A stretch of 6,408 nt of DNA from Actinomycetota bacterium (GTDB lineage Bacteria > Actinomycetota > Actinomycetes > Streptosporangiales > Streptosporangiaceae): assembly GCA_003242605.1 (NCBI GenBank), contig QGUZ01000295.1:1-6408 (forward strand). Reading direction: 5' to 3'. This document shows positions 1 to 5,135 of this stretch, in pieces. How positions within the stretch are numbered: the stretch's first letter is position 1; each line of letters begins with the position of its first letter. The position numbers and the translations under genes were made by a program. The notes under the pieces were generated by a model. That model saw only the letters and a program-made list of their open reading frames with translations. It was not told the DNA's origin and did no database searches.

Positions 1-1
1 C

Positions 2-112
2 CGGCTCTCCAACGGGTCGGTGGTGCACGGCCCGGCGACGGCCCCGCAGCCCGCGTTCGAGACCCGCATCCGGCCCGACGGGCTCGTCCAGGTCAAGCCC
101 ATCCACCTGTGA
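2..112 (+). CDS. C-terminal end of a probable Rieske [2Fe-2S] domain protein (partial)
   Basis: Only the last 36 codons are in the window; the gene enters from the left edge and stops at TGA 110-112. The peptide has the pattern N-G-S-V-V-H-G-P-A-T-A-P followed by a short strand and a final D-G-x-V-x-V turn. In Rieske ferredoxin-like proteins this kind of sequence follows the second cluster motif (C-P-C-H-G-S), where G-P-A is the conserved proline-loop region. The cluster ligands themselves lie outside the window, so the call rests on the tail alone. If correct, the protein carries a [2Fe-2S] centre for electron transfer. It could be a small stand-alone Rieske protein or a cytochrome bc subunit, and these cannot be told apart here. 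It converges on the small minus-strand gene at 149-385, with 36 bases between the stops. Confidence 0.55.
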   Translation, partial: RLSNGSVVHGPATAPQPAFETRIRPDGLVQVKPIHL

Positions 113-148
113 CCGCGGTACGGCGGGGCGGTCGGTCGCGCGCTGCGG

Positions 149-385
149 CTACTCCCGATCGCGGGGGCGGCCGTCGCCGGCGGGGTGCTCGACGAGGGCG
201 AGCACCCGGTTGGACATGAAGCGGGCGGTGCGGACCACGCTGCCGCCCCTGGTCACCTCGCTCACCTCGACGATCCCGCGACCGGTGGTCACCTCGACGC
301 GGCGACCGGCCTTGGTGGCGACGACCTCGTAGGTACGAGGGGTGCCGCCGGCGTCGATCACGATCTCTACCCGATCACCCTTCAC
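149..385 (-). CDS. small hypothetical protein downstream of the TauE/SafE permease
   Basis: A 78-residue soluble protein that I do not recognise. It starts V-K-G-D-R-V-E-I-V-I, continues as alternating beta-type segments (T-Y-E-V-V-A-T, R-R-V-E-V-T-T, G-I-V-E-V-S-E-V-T) and ends in a charged tail rich in Arg, Asp and Gly. The repeated short hydrophobic strands separated by glycines suggest a small beta barrel or sandwich; that is inference. There is no signal peptide, membrane helix or cysteine. The GTG at 385-383 is the only reasonable start, because the frame offers no other start codon back to the end of the permease gene. The open frame continues far upstream only as an out-of-frame shadow of the permease. 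The gap to the permease stop is 29 bases on the same strand, so co-transcription is likely. A G-rich stretch at 402-398 could serve as a rather distant ribosome-binding site; it lies inside a hairpin that also includes the start codon. Confidence 0.7.
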   Translation of the reverse strand: MKGDRVEIVIDAGGTPRTYEVVATKAGRRVEVTTGRGIVEVSEVTRGGSVVRTARFMSNRVLALVEHPAGDGRPRDRE

Positions 386-413
386 AAAGGGTGCATACCC
401 CCACTTTGTAGGG
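378..413 (-). promoter_or_regulatory. hairpin covering the start codon of the small gene
   Basis: On the minus strand CCCT (413-410) and ACAAAG (409-404) can pair with CTTTGT (389-384) and AGGG (381-378). An inner GGT/ACC stem closes an ATGC loop; TGGG is bulged on one side and GA on the other. The GTG start codon (385-383) and the only G-rich ribosome-binding candidate both fall inside. It fills the 29-base gap between the two genes. There is no T-tract, so it does not look like a classical terminator. A translational control element or a protein-binding palindrome fits better. The pairing is seen; the function is inferred. Confidence 0.4.
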
Positions 414-414
414 C

Positions 415-1170
415 CTAGCCGTACACCAGTTTGACTATCGCGGCGACGCCGATGCAGAAGATGACCGCCCGGAGCCCGGAGGCGGGGAGCCGCCGGCCGA
501 TGCGCGCGCCGAGGTACCCGCCGAGCGAGGAGCCGAGCGCGATCAGCAGCGCCGCGGTCCAGTCGACGTCGGCGAGCGCGATGAACAGCACCGCGGCCAC
601 CGCGTTCACCAGCAGGGCCATCACGTTCTTCGCCGCGTTGAGCCGCTGCAGGTCGTCGTTGAGCGTGATGGCGAGCAGGGCGATGAGGATGACCCCCTGG
701 GCCGCGCCGAAGTAGCCGCCGTACACGCCGGTGCCGAGCACCCCGAGCCAGAGCAGCGGGCCGCCGTGCGGGCTGGTGGTGCGCCGCCACGAGTTGAGCC
801 ACCGGTTGATCCGCGGCTGCAGCACGACGAGCACGCAGGCGATGGCGATCAGTACCGGCACGATCAGCCGGAACGCCTCCTCGGGCAGCCGCAGCAGCAG
901 CAGGCTGCCCACGATCGACCCGAGGAACGAGGCGCTGCCGAGCCGCAGCAGACGGCCGCGCTGCCCCTTCAGCTCGGCCCGGTAGCCCAGCGCCCCGGCG
1001 ATGCCGCCCGGCACGAGGCCGACGTTGTTGGAGACGTTCGCGACCACGGGCGGGTACCCGAGCGCCAGCAGGGTCGGAAAGGTGATCAAGGAGCCGGAGC
1101 CCACGATCGTGTTGATGCCGCCCGCTCCCACCCCGGCCGCAAAGATCGCGGCCGCTTCCCACGGCGTCAC
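415..1170 (-). CDS. TauE/SafE family (sulfite exporter type) membrane permease
   Basis: A 251-residue integral membrane protein, the usual length for the TauE/SafE family (DUF81), whose characterised members move sulfite, sulfoacetate or related anions across the cytoplasmic membrane. The two family repeats are visible. The first lies near residues 10-64 (G-V-G-A-G-G-I-N, S-G-S-L-I-T-F-P-T-L, V-A-N-V-S-N-N-V-G-L-V-P-G, ending G-Y-R). The second lies near residues 149-200 (Y-G-G-Y-F-G-A-A-Q-G-V, L-N-A-A-K-N-V). Hydrophobic helices continue at about 77-117, 138-170, 182-200, 205-222 and 233-249. An Arg-rich loop at about 120-133 separates the halves. The GTG at 1170-1168 was chosen because an AGGGGGAG ribosome-binding site lies a few bases upstream and the protein then begins just before the first helix. 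A GTG six codons earlier would place the start on top of that site. The substrate cannot be read from sequence, and no sulfur-metabolism gene is adjacent. The small gene at 149-385 follows in the same direction. Confidence 0.9.
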   Translation of the reverse strand: MTPWEAAAIFAAGVGAGGINTIVGSGSLITFPTLLALGYPPVVANVSNNVGLVPGGIAGALGYRAELKGQRGRLLRLGSASFLGSIVGSLLLLRLPEEAFRLIVPVLIAIACVLVVLQPRINRWLNSWRRTTSPHGGPLLWLGVLGTGVYGGYFGAAQGVILIALLAITLNDDLQRLNAAKNVMALLVNAVAAVLFIALADVDWTAALLIALGSSLGGYLGARIGRRLPASGLRAVIFCIGVAAIVKLVYG

Positions 1171-1183
1171 GACTCTCCCCCTC

Positions 1184-1199
1184 ACCTGGTACGCCAGGT
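1184..1199 (-). promoter_or_regulatory. inverted repeat upstream of the permease gene, possible operator
   Basis: ACCTGG (1184-1189), a 4-base spacer TACG and CCAGGT (1194-1199) form a perfect 6-bp inverted repeat directly upstream of the permease ribosome-binding site. On the minus strand a TACCCT hexamer (1206-1201) matches the actinobacterial -10 pattern TAnnnT and would put the transcription start inside the repeat. No good -35 element is visible at the right distance. The repeat could be a repressor operator or a hairpin in the leader. The symmetry is seen; the promoter and operator roles are inferred. Confidence 0.3.
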
Positions 1200-1796
1200 A
1201 AGGGTACGAGGCACGCCCCGGCAGCCCGACGGCAGGGTCCCGGCGCGCCGGTGCCGGAACGCCGCCGAGCCGGTGCGCCAGGCCGTGGCGGGCAGTACCG
1301 GGGCCAGGTTCGCCGGGCGCAGGTGGGCGAGGCCGCCGGGTACGGCGTGCGGGAGCCGGCCGCCGCGCGGGGCGGTGCCCAGGGCGCCGGCTCGGCCGCC
1401 GCGCGCTCCCCGGGAGGGCCGGGGTGGCGGCGGCGTTCCGGCCCCGGGCCATGCCCTGCGTCATCGTGCGCGCCGGACGGGCCGCCGAGGCGGATGGCGG
1501 GTTCGCCGCGCGACGCGGCCGGTCCGCTCGCCCGAACCGTCTGTCGCCGGGCGGGACGCGTTCCGGCCACCGCGACCGACCGCCGCGCCCGCTACGCGGC
1601 GCCGTACCGCCGCGGGACCGCCCGGCGAGGGATGGCCGCGACGCAGGACGGCCGCCCCATCTGCGCCGCAGGCGGCCGGGCCGCGCGTGGCGGCCCCAGC
1701 GACCGGCCGCGCGCTACCGGGCCCACCGGCCTGCTCAGCGCGGTCCGGGGCCCGCCCGGCAGCGCGGCCCGCCGTACCGCACACCGGCCACGGGCC

Positions 1797-1808
1797 ACGC
1801 CGCGGCGT
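1797..1808 (-). terminator. palindrome just past the ABC ATPase stop, weak terminator candidate
   Basis: ACGCCGCGGCGT is a perfect 12-base palindrome that begins 8 bases downstream of the ATPase stop codon on the minus strand. It can fold only with a very tight turn, and no T-tract follows. Actinomycete terminators often lack T-tracts, but this one is short. Position is its main support. Confidence 0.2.
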
Positions 1809-1816
1809 CCGGCGGG

Positions 1817-2608
1817 CTACGCCGCCGCGCGCGCGTACCAGCGGCCGTTCGTGTCCCGCTCCAGCTTCAGCGGGAGCCCGAACGTCTGGGAGAGGTTGTC
1901 CGCGGTCATCACGTGCTCGATCGGGCCCTGGGCGACCACCGAGCCCTCGCGCAGCAGCAGCGCGTGGGTGAACCCGCTCGGCACCTCCTCCACGTGGTGG
2001 GTGACGAGCACCATCGTCGGCGCCTTGGGGTCGTCGGCGAGCGCGGCGAGCCGCTGCACGAGATCCTCCCGCCCGCCGAGGTCGAGCCCGGCGGCGGGCT
2101 CGTCGAGCAGCAGCAGCTCGGGGTCCGGCATGAGCGCGCGGGCGATCTGCACCCGCTTGCGCTCGCCCTCGGAGAGCGTGCCGAACCGGCGGCGGATCAG
2201 GTGCGCGCAGCCGAGCTGGTCGATGAGCTCGACCGCGCGGGTGACGTCGTGGGAGTCGTACTCCTCGTTCCACCGGCCGAGGATCGCGTACGACGCGGTG
2301 AGCACGAGGTCGATCACCTTCTCGTCCGGCGGGATGCGCTCGGCGAGCGCGGCGCTCGCCAGGCCGATGCGCGGCCGCAGGTCGAACACGTTGGTCCGGC
2401 CGAGCCGCTCGCCGAGCAGCTCCACCACGCCCTCGGACGGGTAGAGCAGCGCCGCGGCGACCTGCAGCAGGGTGGTCTTGCCCGCGCCGTTCGGGCCGAT
2501 GACGACCCACCGCTCGTCCTCATGAACGGTCCAGTCGATGCCTCGCAGCAGAGTCGCGCCGTCCCGGCGAACGGCGACGTCCTGGAGGCGCAGCACCTGA
2601 CCGCCCAT
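1817..2608 (-). CDS. stand-alone ABC transporter-type ATPase, YlmA/ModF-like
   Basis: A 263-residue single nucleotide-binding domain. Walker A is G-P-N-G-A-G-K-T-T at residues 38-46. The signature loop is L-S-E-G-E-R at 145-150, in place of LSGGQ. Walker B is L-L-L-L-D-E at 165-170 with catalytic Glu170. The D-loop is G-L-D at 174-176 and the H-loop His is His204. The Q-loop Gln is absent: the segment reads I-G-L-A-S-A-A-L (81-88), then R-I-P-P and V-I-D-L-V-L-T. This arrangement is typical of the YlmA and ModF branch and argues against an ordinary importer ATPase. No permease or binding-protein gene is nearby, so the partner is unknown and a role other than transport is possible. The ATG at 2608-2606 follows an AGAGGGGA ribosome-binding site and begins directly at the conserved first strand. 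It is divergent from the gene at 2719, with 110 bases between the starts. Confidence 0.9.
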   Translation of the reverse strand: MGGQVLRLQDVAVRRDGATLLRGIDWTVHEDERWVVIGPNGAGKTTLLQVAAALLYPSEGVVELLGERLGRTNVFDLRPRIGLASAALAERIPPDEKVIDLVLTASYAILGRWNEEYDSHDVTRAVELIDQLGCAHLIRRRFGTLSEGERKRVQIARALMPDPELLLLDEPAAGLDLGGREDLVQRLAALADDPKAPTMVLVTHHVEEVPSGFTHALLLREGSVVAQGPIEHVMTADNLSQTFGLPLKLERDTNGRWYARAAA

Positions 2609-2718
2609 CCGCGATCCCCTCTCGTGTCGAATCCGGCGTGTCGTTCGCCAGTGAAACTCGCCCGCCTTTTGAGCAGGTGGCTCCAACCTATCGTTGCGGT
2701 GACGCGTATCGTTGACCG
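2609..2718. promoter_or_regulatory. divergent promoter region between the ABC ATPase and the unknown gene
   Basis: This 110-base gap separates two divergent starts and is less GC-rich than its surroundings. The rightward gene has a TATCGT element (2707-2712, pattern TAnnnT) ending 6 bases before its GTG. That is the geometry of leaderless promoters, which are common in actinomycetes, and no ribosome-binding site is present there. TATCGTTG occurs twice, at 2689-2696 and 2707-2714, exactly 18 bases apart. For the leftward gene, TAGGTT on the minus strand (2690-2685) is a possible -10 element, and a clear ribosome-binding site precedes its ATG. No convincing -35 boxes were found. Confidence 0.45.
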
Positions 2719-3870
2719 GTGCGCCATTCACCGATCTCGGCGACGCTGGTCGCCTGGGGGAACGCCTGGCTCGGCGGGCACGTCGGCCTCGACGAGGCCG
2801 CCGACCGCGTCGAACGGGCGGGTGGGCCGCAGCTCGTCGCCGCCGTGGACCTGCCGCCCGGTCCCGGGTACGGCACCGCGCCCGCCGGCGGCGCCGCCGA
2901 CGCCGAGATCCCGCTGCGCGCCTTCCTCGCCGGGCTGCGGCCGGCGGGCCTGCGCGCGTTCCGGCTCGCGCTGCCGGTGCCCGGCGACCCGCTGGGCCTC
3001 ACCGGGCCGGCGGGCTTCAACGCGCTCGCCCTCGACGCCGGGCAGGCGGCGATCGCCGAGCTGCCCGGCCGGTGCGTCGGCCTGGTGCCCGCGCGCGACC
3101 TGCGCGGCTCCTCGTACGCCGGCACCCGGTGGACCGCGGTGCCCGCAGCCCCCGCCGTACCGGACCTGCCGAGCCTCGGGGAGGCCGAGCGGGAGCTGCG
3201 CGAGGCGATGCGGGTCGCGACCGAGGCGCTGGCCGCGGTGCACGGGCCGCCCGTGGACCGGCCCCAGGTCACGCAGGGGGAGGTGCTCGCCCCCGGGTAC
3301 CCGGCGCGGGCGCACCGCCTCGCCGCCCTGTGCGACCTGCTCGCCGCCGCGCTCCGGGCCGCGGACGACCGCGGCCTCACCGCGACCCAGATCGCCACCC
3401 GCCGCGAGGTGCTGCGCGACCTCGACCGCGCGGTACGGCGGGCGGGGGTAGCCCCCCACCACCCCGCCCGCCGCCGAACCGTTTACCCCCGCCGCGGCCG
3501 GGCAGGCGGGGGCCGGGCCCACCCGCCGGGGCGGGGGGGCCCCCGCCCGCCCGGCGGCCGGCCCCTGACCTTTTCCCCGCGGCCGGGGCCGGGGGGGTGG
3601 CGGCGGGCCGTACCGGCCGTGGCGGGCCGTGCCCGGCTCCGGCCCGGAAGTCCGTATCGTGATTTCGGACATCGATGCGCATCGCCGCCCAGGTCAAGCG
3701 AAACGCGCCGGGATCTCCGCGACGTTCGGGGCGTGTCCGGTCCCCTGGCGCGCGAGCACGAATCATGGGCAAGTACCTTTGATTGTGGTCACCGTCCTCG
3801 ACCGCGTTTCCAACTCGAATCCATGACGCCGGCCGGGCCGTGCGGTCCGCCGGCGCCCCGGATGGCCTAA
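2719..3870 (+). CDS. conserved actinobacterial protein of unknown function; 3' end probably frameshifted
   Basis: The literal open frame has 383 codons, but only about the first 243 look like protein. The N-terminal W-G-N-A-W-L-x-G-H-x-x-x-D-E-A-A-D pattern (13-29), the V-P-G-D-P-L-G-L-T-G-P segment (87-97), the G-L-V-P run (121-124) and the closing helix ending D-L-D-R-A-V-R-R-A-G (234-243) resemble a family of soluble hypothetical proteins of roughly 240 residues that I remember from actinomycetes. No function is known to me. There is no membrane segment or catalytic motif. From residue 244 the frame turns into Arg/Pro/Gly noise through a hairpin-filled non-coding region. Removing one G from the GGGGG at 3444-3448 would place TAG (3449-3451) in frame right after residue 243. 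The GTG at 2719 was chosen because a TATCGT promoter element ends 6 bases before it, which suggests a leaderless message. The true coding part is probably 2719 to about 3451. Confidence 0.7.
   Translation: MRHSPISATLVAWGNAWLGGHVGLDEAADRVERAGGPQLVAAVDLPPGPGYGTAPAGGAADAEIPLRAFLAGLRPAGLRAFRLALPVPGDPLGLTGPAGFNALALDAGQAAIAELPGRCVGLVPARDLRGSSYAGTRWTAVPAAPAVPDLPSLGEAERELREAMRVATEALAAVHGPPVDRPQVTQGEVLAPGYPARAHRLAALCDLLAAALRAADDRGLTATQIATRREVLRDLDRAVRRAGVAPHHPARRRTVYPRRGRAGGGRAHPPGRGGPRPPGGRPLTFSPRPGPGGWRRAVPAVAGRARLRPGSPYRDFGHRCASPPRSSETRRDLRDVRGVSGPLAREHESWASTFDCGHRPRPRFQLESMTPAGPCGPPAPRMA
3436..3473 (+). terminator. 12-bp GC hairpin at the natural end of the unknown gene
   Basis: CGGCGGGCGGGG (3436-3447) and CCCCGCCCGCCG (3462-3473) are perfect inverted repeats around a 14-base loop that contains TAG (3449-3451). 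An alternative GGGGG-TAG-CCCCC fold competes inside it. There is no T-tract, which is usual for actinomycete intrinsic terminators. A terminator here implies that translation should have ended at this TAG, supporting the idea that the longer open frame is spurious. Confidence 0.6.
3486..3588. repeat. cluster of GC-rich hairpins
   Basis: Three further foldable units follow the terminator. CCCCCGCC (3486-3493) pairs with GGCGGGGG (3505-3512). CCGCCGGG (3523-3530) pairs with CCCGGCGG (3550-3557), with a second G-run/C-run stem inside. CCCCG (3575-3579) pairs with CGGGG (3584-3588). The arms are nearly pure G or C. They are not copies of one sequence, so I do not call them a repeat family. Their effect may be reinforced termination or simply homopolymer drift. 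Confidence 0.4.
3673..3684. promoter_or_regulatory. perfect 12-bp palindrome upstream of serB
   Basis: CGATGCGCATCG reads the same on both strands. It sits in the lower-GC stretch about 200 bases before the serB start, a position suitable for a dimeric regulator site. I cannot assign a regulator. A chance palindrome is possible. Confidence 0.25.
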
Positions 3871-3884
3871 GGAAGCCTCGCCGA

Positions 3885-5105
3885 ATGAATCAGCGCACCC
3901 TGTTGATCACATTGACCGGCCCGGACCGCCCCGGGGTGACCTCCCGGCTGTTCTCCGTCCTGGCCGACTTCCCGGTCACGGTCGCCGACATCGAGCAGGT
4001 CGTGATTCGCGGCAGGCTCACCTTGGGAGTCCTCGTCGCCTACGCGGGCGGACCGCCGAGCGGGACCGGCCGCACGATCGGCGCGCTGTGGACGGCGCTG
4101 GAGCAGGTCGCCGAGGAGCTCGGCATGGAGATCGAGCTCGCCACCGGCACCCAGGTGAAGGAGAAGCGGCGGCGCGGCAGGCTGCACGTCACGGTGCTTG
4201 GCATGCCGCTGCAGCCGGCCGCGATCGCCGGGATCGCCGGGCGCATCGCGGCCGCGGGCGCCAACATCGACCGGATCGAGCGCCTCGCCCACGACCCGGT
4301 GACCTGCATCGAGATGAGCGTGTCCGGCGCGAACCCGCAGACGCTGCGCGCCGCGCTCGCCGCCGAGGCCGCGCTGCAGCAGGTCGACGTGGCCGTGGAG
4401 CGGGCCGGTCTGCACCGCCGGGCCAAGCGCCTCATCGTGATGGACGTCGACTCCACGCTCATCCAGGCCGAGGTGATCGAGCTGCTCGCCCGGCACGCCG
4501 GCGTGGAGGAGGAGGTGGCGAAGGTCACCGAGGCGGCGATGCGCGGCGAGCAGGACTTCGCCAGCTCGCTGCGGGAACGGGTGGCGCTGCTGGAGGGGCT
4601 GCCCGAGGAGGTGTTTGAGGAGGTCCGCAAGGAGGTCGTGCTCACCCCGGGCGCCCGCACGCTGGTGCGCACCCTCAAGCGCCTCGACTACCGCTTCGCG
4701 CTGGTGAGCGGGGGCTTCACCCAGATCACCGACCACCTGGCGGCGGAGCTCGGCATCGACTACTGCGCCGCCAACACGCTCGAGGTGGTGGACGGCCGGC
4801 TCACCGGGCGGCTCGTCGGCGAGATCATCGACCGCCCGGGCAAGGCCCGCGCGCTGGTCCGGTTCGCCGAGCAGGCCGGGGTGCCGCTCAGCCAGACGAT
4901 CGCGATCGGCGACGGGGCGAACGACCTCGACATGCTCGCCGCGGCCGGTATGGGCATCGCGTTCAACGCCAAGCCCATCGTGCGCAAGGCCGCCGACACC
5001 GCGGTGAACGTCCCCTACCTGGACGCGATCCTCTACCTGCTCGGCATCTCCCGCGAGGAGGTCGAGGCCGCCGACGCCGAGGACGCCGCCCTGCAGGGCT
5101 CCTGA
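3885..5105 (+). CDS. serB: phosphoserine phosphatase SerB with two ACT domains
   Basis: A 406-residue cytosolic enzyme that hydrolyses O-phospho-L-serine to serine and phosphate, the last step of serine biosynthesis. The first ACT domain spans about residues 4-85 (L-L-I-T-L-T-G-P-D-R-P-G-V at 6-18). A second spans about 98-172 (H-V-T-V-L-G, then A-N-I-D-R-I). Such domains bind amino acids, and in actinobacterial SerB proteins they are associated with serine control. The HAD phosphatase domain follows from about 180: motif I D-V-D-S-T with nucleophile Asp187 and acid Asp189, motif II Ser275 in V-S-G-G-F-T, Lys320 in R-P-G-K-A, and motif III G-D-G-A-N-D with Asp343 and Asp347. All catalytic residues are present and the length is right for the two-ACT form. 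The ATG at 3885 was chosen because the family begins M-N-Q-R-T-L-L-I-T and AAGGAAG lies at 3869-3875. The frame is open upstream, but that part is unlike protein. It ends convergent with the gene at 5125. Confidence 0.96.
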   Translation: MNQRTLLITLTGPDRPGVTSRLFSVLADFPVTVADIEQVVIRGRLTLGVLVAYAGGPPSGTGRTIGALWTALEQVAEELGMEIELATGTQVKEKRRRGRLHVTVLGMPLQPAAIAGIAGRIAAAGANIDRIERLAHDPVTCIEMSVSGANPQTLRAALAAEAALQQVDVAVERAGLHRRAKRLIVMDVDSTLIQAEVIELLARHAGVEEEVAKVTEAAMRGEQDFASSLRERVALLEGLPEEVFEEVRKEVVLTPGARTLVRTLKRLDYRFALVSGGFTQITDHLAAELGIDYCAANTLEVVDGRLTGRLVGEIIDRPGKARALVRFAEQAGVPLSQTIAIGDGANDLDMLAAAGMGIAFNAKPIVRKAADTAVNVPYLDAILYLLGISREEVEAADAEDAALQGS

Positions 5106-5135
5106 CCGGGGCCGCCGCGGCCGGTCACGCCCCGG
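5106..5135. terminator. shared bidirectional terminator between serB and the sixA-like gene
   Basis: CCGGGGC (5106-5112), immediately after the serB stop, pairs with GCCCCGG (5129-5135). A competing inner stem GGCCG/CGGCC lies at 5110-5114 and 5118-5122. The two convergent stops are only 19 bases apart, so one hairpin would serve both genes and overlaps the last codons of the minus-strand gene. No T-tract is present. Confidence 0.5.

Larger units (their letters stand above)
1171..1816. other. 646-base GC-rich stretch without a believable gene
   Basis: It lies between the start of the permease and the stop of the ABC ATPase gene. Open frames cross it on both strands, but all translate into low-complexity Arg/Pro/Ala/Gly runs with no domain, membrane segment or ribosome-binding site. 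That is what this base composition gives in non-coding DNA. Two copies of the motif CGGTACGG (minus strand, 1609-1602 and 1779-1772) and the tandem heptamer GGCCACG near 1784-1798 are the only structured items I see, besides the repeat at 1184-1199 and the palindrome at 1797-1808. It may be a decayed gene or a long 3' region; no remnant was recognised. Confidence 0.6.
3474..3884 (+). other. intergenic region upstream of serB
   Basis: The first part (to about 3650) is nearly pure G+C with the hairpin cluster, one CCGTACCG motif (3608-3615) and a direct repeat GGCGGGCCGT (3602-3611 and 3621-3630). The second part (3651-3884) has clearly more A+T and is the likely promoter and leader region of serB. 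It contains the perfect palindrome at 3673-3684. A TACCTT hexamer at 3774-3779 fits the TAnnnT -10 pattern, but no matching -35 is visible. The short frames here have third-position composition unlike the genes, so I see no gene. Confidence 0.5.

Noticed and set aside
113..148. A terminator in the 36-base gap between the Rieske-like gene and the small gene
   Set aside because: Only a 4-bp CCGC/GCGG pairing at the ends is possible, which is too weak to call.
149..1570. A single long minus-strand frame of 473 codons spanning the permease region and the small gene
   Set aside because: Only its last 78 codons look like protein. The rest is the permease read out of frame, and the first third is low-complexity Arg/Pro/Ala sequence.
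1592..1798. A 68-codon minus-strand frame in the gene-free block
   Set aside because: No ribosome-binding site, low-complexity composition and no recognisable fold or motif.
766..3451. Several long plus-strand frames crossing the permease and ATPase genes
   Set aside because: They are antisense shadows produced by high G+C, rich in Arg, Pro, Gly and Ser, with no motifs, and they overlap well-supported minus-strand genes.
2728..3672. Long minus-strand frame opposite the unknown gene
   Set aside because: Its sequence is Gly/Arg/Pro-rich noise. The plus strand has a family-like protein with a leaderless promoter at its start.
3629..3826. A 65-codon plus-strand frame upstream of serB
   Set aside because: Third-position composition is unlike the real genes, there is no ribosome-binding site, and the peptide is not recognised.
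3783..3884. An earlier start for serB that would add 34 residues
   Set aside because: The added residues are not ACT-like, and the ATG at 3885 has a ribosome-binding site and begins exactly at the conserved N-terminus.
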